The position numbers and the translations under genes were made by a program. A DNA stretch of 64,000 nucleotides, taken from positions 62,001 to 126,000 of the forward strand of contig JAEUNZ010000031.1 in assembly GCA_016790965.1 (NCBI GenBank). The letters run 5' to 3'. This document shows positions 50,891 through 59,018 of the stretch, piece after piece. The notes under the pieces are model-generated. The model ran no database searches. It saw nothing but the letters and a program-made list of their open reading frames with translations, and was not told the origin of the DNA. Source of the stretch: SSSZ01 sp016790965 (GTDB taxonomy: Bacteria; Pseudomonadota; Gammaproteobacteria; Burkholderiales; Rhodocyclaceae). Positions within the stretch are counted from its first letter, which is position 1. The number at the start of each line of letters is the position of its first letter.

Positions 50891-51236
50891 AGAGACCTCG
50901 AGCCTTACCGTACTTAAAAAAGCGGTCTCCAGCCACACTTCTGAGCCGGTGATGCCAAGCCTGACGCTTTTCCTTGTATTCCTTCGGCATCATATCGAAG
51001 GCAGTTAGGGCGATGCACGCGGGCTCGTTGATGGCGAAATCGCTACTCGGGAGGGAAATGGATTCCCAGCAACGCATTGACTGCTCGCATTGACCTGCCC
51101 AGTCGGTACCATCGTCGGGCAGGAACAAGAGTGCAGCGGCGAGGACAGCATCGCGGGGATGCTTACGCGGATCCTTCTGAGCTGGTACAGCTCTGGATTC
51201 ATCTACTAGGCGAAGGGCGGTGGTCGCATCTGTCAT
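50883..51236 (-). CDS. Hypothetical element protein, 117 aa
   Basis: A 117-residue protein with LAAALLFLPDDGTDWAGQCE, a Cys/Trp-rich middle and a basic end (MPKEYKEKRQAWHHRLRSV). No family recognised. Its start overlaps the stop of the 50-aa gene (ATGA) and its stop overlaps the replication gene start by eight bases, so it is translated with the replication protein and may assist it. Confidence 0.65.
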   Translation of the reverse strand: MTDATTALRLVDESRAVPAQKDPRKHPRDAVLAAALLFLPDDGTDWAGQCEQSMRCWESISLPSSDFAINEPACIALTAFDMMPKEYKEKRQAWHHRLRSVAGDRFFKYGKARGLYD

Positions 51237-51385
51237 TTCCGGCCGCGCCTCCAGGTCCGCTTCTGCCGGCGGTCGCGCCGCGATTCCTTGACCAAGGATG
51301 ACGGTTGCGGATAATCGTCGGTGTAGTGATGTTTTTGTCCTGCCTTCCGGTGTTCTGGAGCGCGGGCCTTGTTTCTTTGGGCCAT
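51233..51385 (-). CDS. Small basic protein, 50 aa
   Basis: A 50-codon gene: MAQRNKARAPEHRKAGQKHH, then YTDDYPQPSSLVKES and a final RRDRRQKRTWRRGRK. It starts two bases after the 79-aa gene's stop and its own stop overlaps the next start (ATGA). The tight packing on both sides and strong positive charge support a real nucleic-acid-binding protein. Confidence 0.55.
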   Translation of the reverse strand: MAQRNKARAPEHRKAGQKHHYTDDYPQPSSLVKESRRDRRQKRTWRRGRK

Positions 51386-51387
51386 GC

Positions 51388-51627
51388 TCAAGCCGCCTCG
51401 GCTTGCGCCATTGCGTTGGCCACAATGCGCTGGTACTCAGGCCAGAAGCGGGTCTTGTGCAGGAAGATGTGCACCCCAACCTTGGCCATCGCGCCGGCCT
51501 CGATCAGCTCCCGCTGAATCGGCTTGGTGTGGTAGTGCAGGAGCTTGTCGGAATTGAATACGGCCTTACCGTATTCGTAATACCACGTTTTCAGTGGCAA
51601 AAAATCACAAGGCTTGGTGGCTTCCAT
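51388..51627 (-). CDS. Hypothetical element protein, 79 aa
   Basis: A 79-residue protein (MEATKPCDFLPLKTWYYEYG, then a helical KPIQRELIEAGAMAKVGVHI, ending IVANAMAQAEAA). It has GAGGAG five bases before the ATG. Possibly a small regulator; no family recognised. Confidence 0.6.
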   Translation of the reverse strand: MEATKPCDFLPLKTWYYEYGKAVFNSDKLLHYHTKPIQRELIEAGAMAKVGVHIFLHKTRFWPEYQRIVANAMAQAEAA

Positions 51628-51726
51628 CGCTTCTCCTCAAAATCTATGTCCGGCTATGGCGGCTTGGGACGTATTGCGGCTTTGAGTTTGGCGATGGTTA
51701 AAGCGTAGTTAGAGGAACAATCCTCG

Positions 51727-52269
51727 CTAATTTCTCACAGGATTTTTCCTTGCTCTTACCAAGCTGTCCGGACTGGACTGCAGGCCAGCAAGTTCTATCG
51801 CGTATGTCAGCGCTTGCATGAAGTCGTTTGTGCGCCCTGTTGGCTCACCAATTCTCTCAAATTCGCGCGCAATCTCGTCTTTCAGGTGCCTTCCAAGATG
51901 GTCCGATTTTCCAGACTTGCCAGGGCGCTGGATTGCTCTCATATGCACCGCCATGCCCAGAAGGACGAATTGAGCAGAGTATTGGCTAAAGCCCAACCTA
52001 GCCATTTCTATCTCTTGCGGTTCCATCCCGTTCAGCATGGCTTCGGCTTTCTCCATCGACCTTGAGTTGTTTGCCTCAGAGAAATAGTTCCTCTCGAACT
52101 TCCGCAGGTCTTCGAGGATTTTCAGAGCCCGTTTCTCAATACTCTTGGAATCCCTGCACATATCAGAATGCATAAGTGTCGGCTGCAATACGACGGCTGG
52201 CTTCACCACGGTCTCGATGTGATTTTCTAGCCATGCAATAGACTCGGGTGGCAGGCATTTGGGCCACAT
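51727..52269 (-). CDS. Hypothetical element protein, 180 aa
   Basis: A 180-residue largely helical protein (KRALKILEDLRKFERNYFSE, MARLGFSQYSAQFVLLGMAV, HLKDEIAREFERIGEP). No family recognised. The ATG has AAGGAG six bases upstream; a TTG 15 bases earlier is rejected. Local GC is near 50 percent, the lowest in the element. Confidence 0.65.
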   Translation of the reverse strand: MWPKCLPPESIAWLENHIETVVKPAVVLQPTLMHSDMCRDSKSIEKRALKILEDLRKFERNYFSEANNSRSMEKAEAMLNGMEPQEIEMARLGFSQYSAQFVLLGMAVHMRAIQRPGKSGKSDHLGRHLKDEIAREFERIGEPTGRTNDFMQALTYAIELAGLQSSPDSLVRARKNPVRN

Positions 52270-52301
52270 AGTGCACTCCTTCAAGTGCCCTTCGTTCAGA
52301 A

Positions 52302-52359
52302 GCCACCCCCAGGCGGGTGAAGGATTCCCGCTCTTCGGTTCGCGGGCCTAGGGGGTGGC
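52302..52359. repeat. Stable nested hairpin between element genes
   Basis: Arms GCCACCCCCAGGC and GCCTAGGGGGTGGC pair with one bulged base, with an inner CCCGC/GCGGG stem. There is no T run, so it is not an ordinary terminator. It may be a structured RNA, a regulatory element or a recombination site. Confidence 0.5.
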
Positions 52360-52367
52360 GTACCCGG

Positions 52368-52886
52368 TCAAATCAAGCCGCGTTCTGCAAATGATAGCGG
52401 CGCGGCATTGCCAGCGACGATGAAATGGTCAAGCACCTTGATGTCAACAAGCGCTAGGACTTCTTTCAGCGTGCCTGTCAGCCTCTCGTCTGCAATGCTT
52501 GGAGATGCCACTCCGCTCGGGTGGTTGTGTGCAAACAGAACCGCTGCGGCGTTATGTGCAAGCCCAGCCTTCACCAACTCCCTTGGGTACACACTAGTTG
52601 CGGTCAGGGTTCCACGGAAAAGCGCATCGAAGGCAATGATGCGGTTTTGGGCGTCCAGCCATATTGCATGGAACTCCTCATGTTCAAGCCTAGCCAACTT
52701 GAGCATGAGATAGGTTCTCACAGCCCCTGGCGAATTCATGGCTTCCAGGCGATAGACAGCGCTTTTCTCGATCATGCGGACAGCCTTTTCAACCGCCTTG
52801 CGGGACTTGTCATCAAGGAATGGAATTGCGCCAAAGGATGAGGTAGCGGCGACCTGCTTTCGAGGGGTACGGCTTACGGTAGTCAT
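52368..52886 (-). CDS. RadC-like JAB/MPN domain protein
   Basis: A 172-residue protein of the RadC/DUF2466 family. Residues 60-165 contain the zinc JAMM-type motif with HNHPSG (AAAVLFAHNHPSGVASPSIAD) and DHFIVAG; the HhH part of host RadC is missing. Such short forms are common on mobile elements; their enzymatic role is not established. The ATG has GGGGAGG five bases upstream. It starts 13 bases after the integrase stop. Confidence 0.87.
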   Translation of the reverse strand: MTTVSRTPRKQVAATSSFGAIPFLDDKSRKAVEKAVRMIEKSAVYRLEAMNSPGAVRTYLMLKLARLEHEEFHAIWLDAQNRIIAFDALFRGTLTATSVYPRELVKAGLAHNAAAVLFAHNHPSGVASPSIADERLTGTLKEVLALVDIKVLDHFIVAGNAAPLSFAERGLI

Positions 52887-52899
52887 GATCGCCTCCCCG

Positions 52900-53784
52900 T
52901 CACGCAAATACGTTGTTGATAGTACTGGCTCGCCCCTTGATGCAAAGATGCGAGTAGCGGCGTGTCATAGTAAGGGAGCGGTGGCCGGCATGTTCGGCAA
53001 TGGCCAGAATGTCCACGCCGGCCTGCGCCAAGCGGCTGCAACTGGTATGGCGCAGGGTGTGGAACGTCACCCCAGCCAATCCGGCTAGCTTGCAAGCGGC
53101 GTTGAACCCATGCCGGAAATCGTGGGCCACGGTGGCGTGCTTGCCGACGAAGATCAGGTCGCTATCCAGGGCCTTGACGCGCCGCATGCGCCGGAACTCT
53201 TCAACCATGTCGGGCGTGATTGGCGAAACGTGGGGATCCCCGTTTTTCGTGCGTTGCACGATGAGGTGAGGGGCTTCGCTATCGAGCATCAGGTCGCCCC
53301 AGCGCAAACCCAGCAACGCGCCACGCCGCAGGCCGGTGACGATCGCCAGCCGGATCAGGAGGGGCAGCAAGACCCAGGACTGCAGCCGCGCCGCGTGCAT
53401 GAGCTTCTGTTCCTCTTCCGCGGTCAGGAAGCGCACCTTGCCGGGGCTTTCAGGGTGTTGCGGAATATCCTGGAATGGGCTGATCCAGCCGCGGGGCAGC
53501 ATGCGCTTTTGCCGGGCGAAGCGGATCACCGACTGCAGGGCCATCCGGTAACGATTGATGGTGGGGCCGGAGCGCAGCTTCCCGGTAGGGCCGGGCGCTG
53601 TTTCCAATTCGGCGAGGGCGCCGTCGACTTCGTCGGGGGTCAGGTCGGCGAGAATTCTGTCGCCGAATCGTTCCGTCCAGAACGACAGGCGGGATTTCGC
53701 CATGTGGTCCCGCATCGGAGTGAGGGACAGAAAGACAGCGCCGATTTCGGCCACTGTCCGGGGGGTCTGATACTCGGTTTTCAT
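52900..53784 (-). CDS. int: Tyrosine-type site-specific integrase
   Basis: A 294-residue recombinase. The catalytic residues are Arg in TGLRRGALLGL, Lys before SP (RTKNGDPHVSP), HTLRH, the second His in AEHAGHRSL and Tyr in TRRYSHL. The SAM-like core-binding domain precedes (about 15-110). ATG 53784 with AAAGGA eight bases upstream is preferred over ATG 53793. It lies 76 bases downstream of the intact tRNA-Cys and reads in the same direction, the usual layout for an element integrated in a tRNA 3' end. Confidence 0.93.
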   Translation of the reverse strand: MKTEYQTPRTVAEIGAVFLSLTPMRDHMAKSRLSFWTERFGDRILADLTPDEVDGALAELETAPGPTGKLRSGPTINRYRMALQSVIRFARQKRMLPRGWISPFQDIPQHPESPGKVRFLTAEEEQKLMHAARLQSWVLLPLLIRLAIVTGLRRGALLGLRWGDLMLDSEAPHLIVQRTKNGDPHVSPITPDMVEEFRRMRRVKALDSDLIFVGKHATVAHDFRHGFNAACKLAGLAGVTFHTLRHTSCSRLAQAGVDILAIAEHAGHRSLTMTRRYSHLCIKGRASTINNVFA

Positions 53785-53860
53785 GGTGGGCATCCTTTAA
53801 ATCCGCATCGGATTGAAAAAATGTCCCAAGGGCCGCCAAGCCTAGACGCTACAAGGTGTT

Positions 53861-53934
53861 TGGAGGCGCGAGCCGGAGTCGAACCGACCTACACGGATTT
53901 GCAATCCGGTGCATAACCGCTTTGCTATCGCGCC
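53861..53934 (-). tRNA. tRNA-Cys (GCA), intact; attachment site of the element
   Basis: A 74-nt tRNA with encoded CCA. Acceptor GGCGCGA pairs with TCGCGCC; anticodon GCA lies in GATTGCAAATC. Bases 53861-53904 are the right-hand copy of the 44-bp direct repeat. Confidence 0.95.
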
Positions 53935-53961
53935 GTGCCGAAAGACTGTATCAGGTGCAAC

Positions 53962-53987
53962 TAAAAGGGGAAAGCCATGCTTTCCCC
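53962..53987 (-). terminator. Terminator-like hairpin after tRNA-Gly
   Basis: GGGGAAAGC/GCTTTCCCC with a 3-base loop, followed by TTTT on the minus strand. It is similar to the hairpin at 44990-45022. Confidence 0.6.
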
Positions 53988-53995
53988 GAAATCCT

Positions 53996-54071
53996 TGGAG
54001 CGGCAGAAGAGTCTCGAACTCTCGACCTCAACCTTGGCAAGGTTGCGCTCTACCAACTGAGCTACTGCCGC
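53996..54071 (-). tRNA. tRNA-Gly (GCC), copy 2
   Basis: A 76-nt tRNA identical to that at 45028-45103. It follows pgsA, the usual place for glyW-type genes. Confidence 0.95.
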
Positions 54072-54111
54072 ATCGAACAGAGCCGGCATTATAGGCGCTG
54101 GCAGAGCGATG

Positions 54112-54693
54112 TCAAGGGAGGTCGCCAGCCCTGCTCGCAATCTCCGGCCAGGCTCGCCGCAGGTAATAACCCATGGACCAGAGCGTCAACAGAGCGGCGA
54201 CCCAGATCAACCAGCTGCCGAAGCGGTGAATATCAATGCCGTCGATCTGGGCATGATACAGAAGCATCGGGATGGCGACCATTTGAGCCGTGGTCTTGAT
54301 CTTGCCGAGCATCGACACCGCGACGCTCTTGCGCGCCCCGATGCTGGCCATCCATTCCCGCAGCGCAGAAATGGTGATCTCGCGACCGATGATGATGCCG
54401 GCAACGATCGCGTCGGTCCGATCAAGCTGCACCAGGATGATGAGGGCGGCCGCCACCATGAGCTTGTCCGCCACCGGATCGAGAAAGGCGCCAAAGGCCG
54501 ATGTCTGGTTGAGCTTGCGGGCAAGGTAACCGTCCGCCCAGTCGGTGAGCGCCGCCGAAATGAAGATCAGGGTGGCAGCCAGGTTGCGTTCCTGCAGCGT
54601 CGCCCATTCGGCAGGCAGATAATAGACCCCGATCAGCAGGGGAATGGCGACGATACGCAGCCAAGTAAGAAAGATGGGTAGGTTGAATGGCAT
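54112..54693 (-). CDS. pgsA: CDP-diacylglycerol--glycerol-3-phosphate phosphatidyltransferase
   Basis: A 193-residue inner-membrane enzyme making phosphatidylglycerol phosphate, the first committed step to phosphatidylglycerol. The CDP-alcohol phosphotransferase motif is complete: DWADGYLARKLNQTSAFGAF, then LDPVADK. Several hydrophobic segments follow. It starts 3 bases after uvrC and is followed by tRNA-Gly and tRNA-Cys, an order also seen in E. coli. Confidence 0.95.
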   Translation of the reverse strand: MPFNLPIFLTWLRIVAIPLLIGVYYLPAEWATLQERNLAATLIFISAALTDWADGYLARKLNQTSAFGAFLDPVADKLMVAAALIILVQLDRTDAIVAGIIIGREITISALREWMASIGARKSVAVSMLGKIKTTAQMVAIPMLLYHAQIDGIDIHRFGSWLIWVAALLTLWSMGYYLRRAWPEIASRAGDLP

Positions 54694-54696
54694 GCG

Positions 54697-56529
54697 TCAG
54701 TGTAATGCAGCGTAGATTTTATTCGCCAGTTCCCGGCTGATTCCCGGCACCGCCGCCAGTTGCTCAGGACTGGCGGCGAGCACCCCGGGAAGCCCACCAA
54801 ACTGCGCCACCAGGGCCTTGCGCCGGGCCGGGCCAATGCCGGGCAGACTTTCAAGTTTGGAAGTATTGCGCACCTTGCCCCTCCGGGCACGATGGCCGGT
54901 GATGGCAAAGCGGTGGGCTTCGTCGCGGATTTCCTGAATCAAATGCAGAGCCGGGTGCTCGGGCGGCAATTGTAGCGGCTCGCGGCCGTCCGGGAAAATC
55001 AGGGATTCCAGGCCAGGCTTCCTGGCGTCCCCCTTCGCCACGCCTATCATCGGCAAATCGCCCAGACCCAGGTCGGCCATGGCTTCGTAGGCGACGCCCA
55101 CTTGGCCCTTGCCGCCATCGATGAGGATGAGGTCTGGCGCCGTCCCTTCCCCTGCCGCCAAACCGTCGTAGCGCCGGCTCACCGCCTGGCGCATGGCAGC
55201 GTAGTCATCCCCAGGCTGAATGTCGCGGATATTGAAGCGCCGGTAGTCGGACTTCTTCATGCCATTGCCCTGATAGACCACGCAGGAGGCTACTGTGGCC
55301 TCACCTTGGGTGTGGCTGATGTCGAAGCATTCGATACGGGCAACGGCCTCGGTGAGCCCCAGGGCCTCCTGCAGGGCGGCGAGGCGCTGCTCTTGCTGGG
55401 CGGCCGCCTGGTTGCGGGCGACGATGGCGAGCCTTGCGTTCTGCAAAGCCATCTCGACCCAGGTGCGGTGCACCCCCGAGCGAGGCTGCAGCACTGGCAC
55501 GGCGCGACCCGCCAACTCGGCCAGCACGGCTGCGGGGTCATTGCCCTCCTCTTCCGTCGCCGGTGGCGAGACGAATATCCGCGCCGGCGCCGGATGAACG
55601 GCGTAATGCTGTTGCAGGAATGCTGCTACCGCGTCCGCAGGGGTCGAATCCCCGGCATTGGTGGCGAACTGGGGACGATCCCCCAGGTGACGCCCACCAC
55701 GCACCATGGCCAGGTTGACGCATAACTGCCCCGCTTCCCGCAGTGCAACGACGATATCGACATCCTCACCCTTGGCGCTGGAGACAAACTGTTTTTCCTG
55801 AACCTGGCGCAGGGACTGGATCTGGTCCCGGTAGATGGCGGCCATCTCGAAGGCCAGACGCGCGGAAGCCACCTCCATGGACTTGGAAAGGCGCTTGATC
55901 ACTTCCTGCTGCCGGCCGTGCAGGAACATCGCGGCCAGTTGCACGTCCCGGGCGTAGTCCTCGGCCGAAATGTGGCCGACGCAAGAGCCGCTGCAGCGAC
56001 GGATCTGGTAGAGCAGACAAGGCCGAGAACGGTTGGCGAAAACGCTGTCTTCGCAGGTACGCAGGCGGAACATCTTCTGCAGGGTCTGCATGCCATCGCG
56101 CACCGCCCAGGCCGATGGATAGGGCCCGAAATACTCGGCTTTGCGGTCAGGGTTGCCGCGGAAAAAGCCCAGCCGCGGGAATTCGTCCCGGGAGAGGATG
56201 ATGTAGGGGTAGGACTTGTCGTCGCGAAACAGGATGTTGTAGCGGGGGTTCAGCGATTTGATAAGGTTGTTTTCCAGCAGCAGCGCCTCGGCCTCGGAAC
56301 GGGTCGCCGTCGTTTCCACATGGGCGATCTGGCTCACCATGTGGGCGATGCGCGGACTCGGCAGGTTTTCCCGGAAGTATGACGACACCCGCTTTTTCAG
56401 GCTCTTGGCCTTGCCCACATAGAGCACGTTGCCGCCGGCGTCGAGCATGCGGTAGACCCCTGGCAGCTCGGTCAGGCTGGACAGGAAGGCTTTGGCGTCG
56501 AAGGTACCCCCCGGTTTTCCCGAGCTCAT
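54697..56529 (-). CDS. uvrC: Excinuclease ABC subunit C
   Basis: A 610-residue nucleotide-excision repair nuclease. GIY-YIG domain at 10-95 (LPGVYRMLDAGGNVLYVGKA, KKRVSSYF), UVR motif near 200-235, the RNase H-like C-terminal nuclease (IECFDISHTQGEATVASCVV, DLILIDGGKGQV) and paired HhH motifs at the end (LESLPGIGPARRKALVAQFG). The start overlaps the stop of the UDG gene (ATGA), coupling two repair genes. Confidence 0.96.
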   Translation of the reverse strand: MSSGKPGGTFDAKAFLSSLTELPGVYRMLDAGGNVLYVGKAKSLKKRVSSYFRENLPSPRIAHMVSQIAHVETTATRSEAEALLLENNLIKSLNPRYNILFRDDKSYPYIILSRDEFPRLGFFRGNPDRKAEYFGPYPSAWAVRDGMQTLQKMFRLRTCEDSVFANRSRPCLLYQIRRCSGSCVGHISAEDYARDVQLAAMFLHGRQQEVIKRLSKSMEVASARLAFEMAAIYRDQIQSLRQVQEKQFVSSAKGEDVDIVVALREAGQLCVNLAMVRGGRHLGDRPQFATNAGDSTPADAVAAFLQQHYAVHPAPARIFVSPPATEEEGNDPAAVLAELAGRAVPVLQPRSGVHRTWVEMALQNARLAIVARNQAAAQQEQRLAALQEALGLTEAVARIECFDISHTQGEATVASCVVYQGNGMKKSDYRRFNIRDIQPGDDYAAMRQAVSRRYDGLAAGEGTAPDLILIDGGKGQVGVAYEAMADLGLGDLPMIGVAKGDARKPGLESLIFPDGREPLQLPPEHPALHLIQEIRDEAHRFAITGHRARRGKVRNTSKLESLPGIGPARRKALVAQFGGLPGVLAASPEQLAAVPGISRELANKIYAALH

Positions 56530-57176
56530 GGTTTCAGGTAGCGGCGCACCCCGTCGAACACCGCCTCGAAGCTTTCCCGGGTGAGGCGCCCGGTACGCCA
56601 GTTGTAACCGCTGCAGTGGTAGCTGTCGAAGAGCCGAGGCCCGTCCGGTAGGTCGTGCTGAACGTTGTGGCCGAACACGCGTTCCTTGCTCTTCAGCCCG
56701 TAGGCCCAGAGCACCGCCTGGTGGGCAATGGCGCCCAGGGCGACGATGGCCTCGAGGCGCGGCATGGCCGCCAGTTCTGCCTTGAGGTGGCCGTTGCACT
56801 GGCGGATTTCCGCCGTTGTCGGCTTATTGGCCGGCGGCAGGCAGCGCACGGCATTGGTGATGCGACAGTCGGCGAGGGACATGGCCGGATTGGCCCAGCC
56901 ATCGGCCCCCAGGGGCCCAGCAACGCTGGCGAAGCCGAAGCGGTGCAGGGCCGGGTACAGCAATTCCCCGGCCACGTCGCCCGTAAACGGCCGACCGGTG
57001 CGGTTGGCGCCTTTTTCCCCCGGCGCAAGACCTACCACCAGCAGGCGAGCGGAGAGATCTCCGAAGGCCGGCACAGGCAAGCAGTGCCATGCGGGCTCCC
57101 GTTGGCGCAGGTTTTTCAGGTGGTCGGCAAGGCGCGGGCAGGCGGTACAGTCGCCAGGAGAGATGAATTCGGGCAT
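56526..57176 (-). CDS. Family 5 uracil-DNA glycosylase (UdgB-like)
   Basis: A 216-residue DNA repair glycosylase. Motif A is GLAPGEKGANRTGRPFTGD, followed by NAVRCLPPANKPT and the final HCSGYN, as in UDGb proteins that remove uracil and other deaminated bases. An N-terminal Cys set (CTACPRL) with later Cys could bind an iron-sulfur cluster as in families 4/5. It starts at MPEFISPGDC and is coupled to uvrC. It is divergent from earP, whose start is 15 bases away. Confidence 0.9.
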   Translation of the reverse strand: MPEFISPGDCTACPRLADHLKNLRQREPAWHCLPVPAFGDLSARLLVVGLAPGEKGANRTGRPFTGDVAGELLYPALHRFGFASVAGPLGADGWANPAMSLADCRITNAVRCLPPANKPTTAEIRQCNGHLKAELAAMPRLEAIVALGAIAHQAVLWAYGLKSKERVFGHNVQHDLPDGPRLFDSYHCSGYNWRTGRLTRESFEAVFDGVRRYLKP

Positions 57177-57191
57177 GGCCAGGATGTTAAC

Positions 57192-58283
57192 ATGGCGCCC
57201 ATGCAGGCTCCCTGGGACATCTTCTGCCGCGTCATCGATAACTACGGCGACATCGGAGTTTGCTGGCGCTTGGCGCGTCAGTTGGCGGCTGAGCACGCCC
57301 TGCCGGTGCGACTGTGGGTGGACGATCTTGCCGCCCTGGTGCCACTACAGCCCGAAGTGGTCGCCAACCTCGACGAGCAGCGCGTCAAGGGGGTCGACAT
57401 ACGTCGCTGGCCCGCCAAATTTCCCGCAGTAGCGCCAGCGTCTGTCGTCATCGAGGCTTTCGCCTGCGAGCTGCCCGCCAACTACCAGCGCGCCATGGCC
57501 TCCCGCAACCCTGCCCCGCGCTGGCTCAACCTGGAGTACCTGTCGGCCGAACCCTGGGTTGAAGCTTGCCATGGTCTTTCCTCACCTCACCCCGCCCTGC
57601 GCCTGGTGAAGCACTTCTTTCTTCCCGGGTTCACCGCCGGAACGGGCGGACTGTTGCGCGAACGGAGTCTCTTGGCCGCAAGAGACGTCTTCCTTGCTAC
57701 CCGACCTGCCCGCGCGACACTGGAGGTCAGCCTCTTCTGCTACGACACGGCCCCTGTGGCCGAATTGCTCGACGCCTGGGCAGCAGGGGAGCGCCCCGTG
57801 CTCTGCCATGTGCCACCCGGCAAGCCCCTCGCGGCCGTTGCACGCCATCTAGGGGGAAATGGCCCCTGGTGCTGCGGCCCGCTTACGGTACGGCCGATTC
57901 CTTTCCTGCCCCAGGCGGAATACGACCGCCTGCTCTGGAACTGCGACCTCAATTTTGTCCGCGGCGAAGACTCCTTCGTACGTGCCCAATGGGCTGCACG
58001 GCCCTTCGTCTGGCACATCTACCCTCAGGACGATGCTGCCCACCTGGCCAAGCTGGACGCTTTTCTGGACCGCTATTGCCACGGCCTGCCCAAAACAGCC
58101 ACGGAAACCCTCAAGGGCTTTTTTCACGCCTGGAACCAAGGCGCCAATGCAGGAGCCCGCTGGCCCGCCTTCCTCACCCATCTGCCCGCCATCGCCGCCC
58201 ATAATCGTCGCTGGGCCGGCGGTCTGGCCGCCCAGCCGGATTTAGCCTCGAATCTCGTCAATTTCTGTGCCAAAGAGTTATAA
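57192..58283 (+). CDS. earP: EF-P arginine rhamnosyltransferase EarP
   Basis: A 363-residue glycosyltransferase that attaches rhamnose to Arg32 of elongation factor P. The N-terminus WDIFCRVIDNYGDIGVCWRLAR contains the conserved DNYGDIG; LNLEYLSAEPWVE, and the C-terminal FVRGEDSFVRAQWAARPFVWHIY with RGEDS are the known active-site parts of this family. AGGA lies seven bases before ATG 57192. The substrate gene efp starts 47 bases downstream. Confidence 0.95.
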   Translation: MAPMQAPWDIFCRVIDNYGDIGVCWRLARQLAAEHALPVRLWVDDLAALVPLQPEVVANLDEQRVKGVDIRRWPAKFPAVAPASVVIEAFACELPANYQRAMASRNPAPRWLNLEYLSAEPWVEACHGLSSPHPALRLVKHFFLPGFTAGTGGLLRERSLLAARDVFLATRPARATLEVSLFCYDTAPVAELLDAWAAGERPVLCHVPPGKPLAAVARHLGGNGPWCCGPLTVRPIPFLPQAEYDRLLWNCDLNFVRGEDSFVRAQWAARPFVWHIYPQDDAAHLAKLDAFLDRYCHGLPKTATETLKGFFHAWNQGANAGARWPAFLTHLPAIAAHNRRWAGGLAAQPDLASNLVNFCAKEL

Positions 58284-58284
58284 T
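58279..58284 (+). promoter_or_regulatory. efp: Candidate -10 box of efp
   Basis: TATAAT overlapping the end of earP, 46 bases before the efp ATG. The -35 (TCGTCA, 18 bases upstream) is weak. Confidence 0.4.
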
Positions 58285-58330
58285 TTAACGTTTCCCATTT
58301 CCCGTCCCACCGATTTTCGGAATTTCCAGT

Positions 58331-58888
58331 ATGAAGACCGCTCAAGAACTCCGCTCCGGCAACGTCATCATGGTCGGCAGCGACCCGCTCGTGGTGCAGA
58401 AGGCCGAATACAACAAGTCCGGCCGCAACGCCGCCGTCGTCAAGATGAAGCTCAAGAACCTGCTCACCGGCGCCCCGTCGGAATCGGTCTACAAGGCCGA
58501 CGACAAGTTCGAGCAAGTCATCCTCGACAAGAAGGAAGTGACCTACTCCTACTTCGCCGACCCCATGTACGTGTTCATGGACGCCGAATACAACCAGTTC
58601 GAGGTGGAAGCCGAGAACATGGTCGACGCCCTCAAGTACCTGGAAGACGGCCTGCCCTGCGAAGTCGTGTTCTACGACGGCAAGGCCATCTCCGTCGAAC
58701 TGCCCAACAGTGTCGTGCGCGAAGTCGTCTACACCGAGCCCGCCGTCAAGGGCGACACCTCGGGGAAGGTCATGAAGCCTGCCCGCCTGGCTACCGGCTT
58801 CGAACTGCCGGTGCCGGCCTTCGTCGAAATCGGCGACAAGATTGAGATTGACACTCGCACCGACGAATACCGCAGCCGTACTAAGTAA
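58331..58888 (+). CDS. efp: Elongation factor P
   Basis: A 185-residue translation factor that relieves stalling at polyproline. The three beta-barrel domains are complete. The modified position is R32 in the loop YNKSGRNAAV, the Arg-type that EarP rhamnosylates rather than the lysine used by EpmA/B. The final DKIEIDTRTDEYRSRT is conserved. A strong UUCG-loop terminator follows. Confidence 0.97.
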   Translation: MKTAQELRSGNVIMVGSDPLVVQKAEYNKSGRNAAVVKMKLKNLLTGAPSESVYKADDKFEQVILDKKEVTYSYFADPMYVFMDAEYNQFEVEAENMVDALKYLEDGLPCEVVFYDGKAISVELPNSVVREVVYTEPAVKGDTSGKVMKPARLATGFELPVPAFVEIGDKIEIDTRTDEYRSRTK

Positions 58889-58957
58889 GGTGCCGGCCCA
58901 CACCAGCGTCTTTGCACCCCGCTTGCCGTAGGACCGCTGCTGTCGCGCGGGGTGCGC

Positions 58958-58982
58958 CCGTCGACAGGCTCAGTGCAGCCCG
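58958..58982. repeat. Dispersed repeat (GTCGACAGGCTCAG type)
   Basis: CCCGTCGACAGGCTCAGTGC is an inverted relative of the units at 30511-30560. It lies in the efp-nagZ gap. Confidence 0.5.
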
Positions 58983-59018
58983 CGCTGGCTCTTTGCTTCA
59001 ACCTGTGAGGAAATCAAT

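Larger units (their letters stand above)
45111..53904 (-). mobile_element. 8.8 kb integrative element in tRNA-Cys (satellite/reduced prophage)
   Basis: The element is bounded by the 44-bp direct repeat of tRNA-Cys. The intact tRNA and the tyrosine integrase gene are at the right end and the tRNA fragment is at the left. All 13 genes lie on the minus strand with many ATGA overlaps. GC content is lower than in the host, especially at 48-53 kb. Content in order of transcription: integrase, RadC/MPN, 180-aa, 79-aa, 50-aa and 117-aa proteins, AAA replication protein, repeats, 90-aa, morphogenesis-like, HTH, 136-aa, HK97 capsid, 80-aa. No large terminase, portal, protease, tail or lysis gene was seen. 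Confidence 0.9.
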
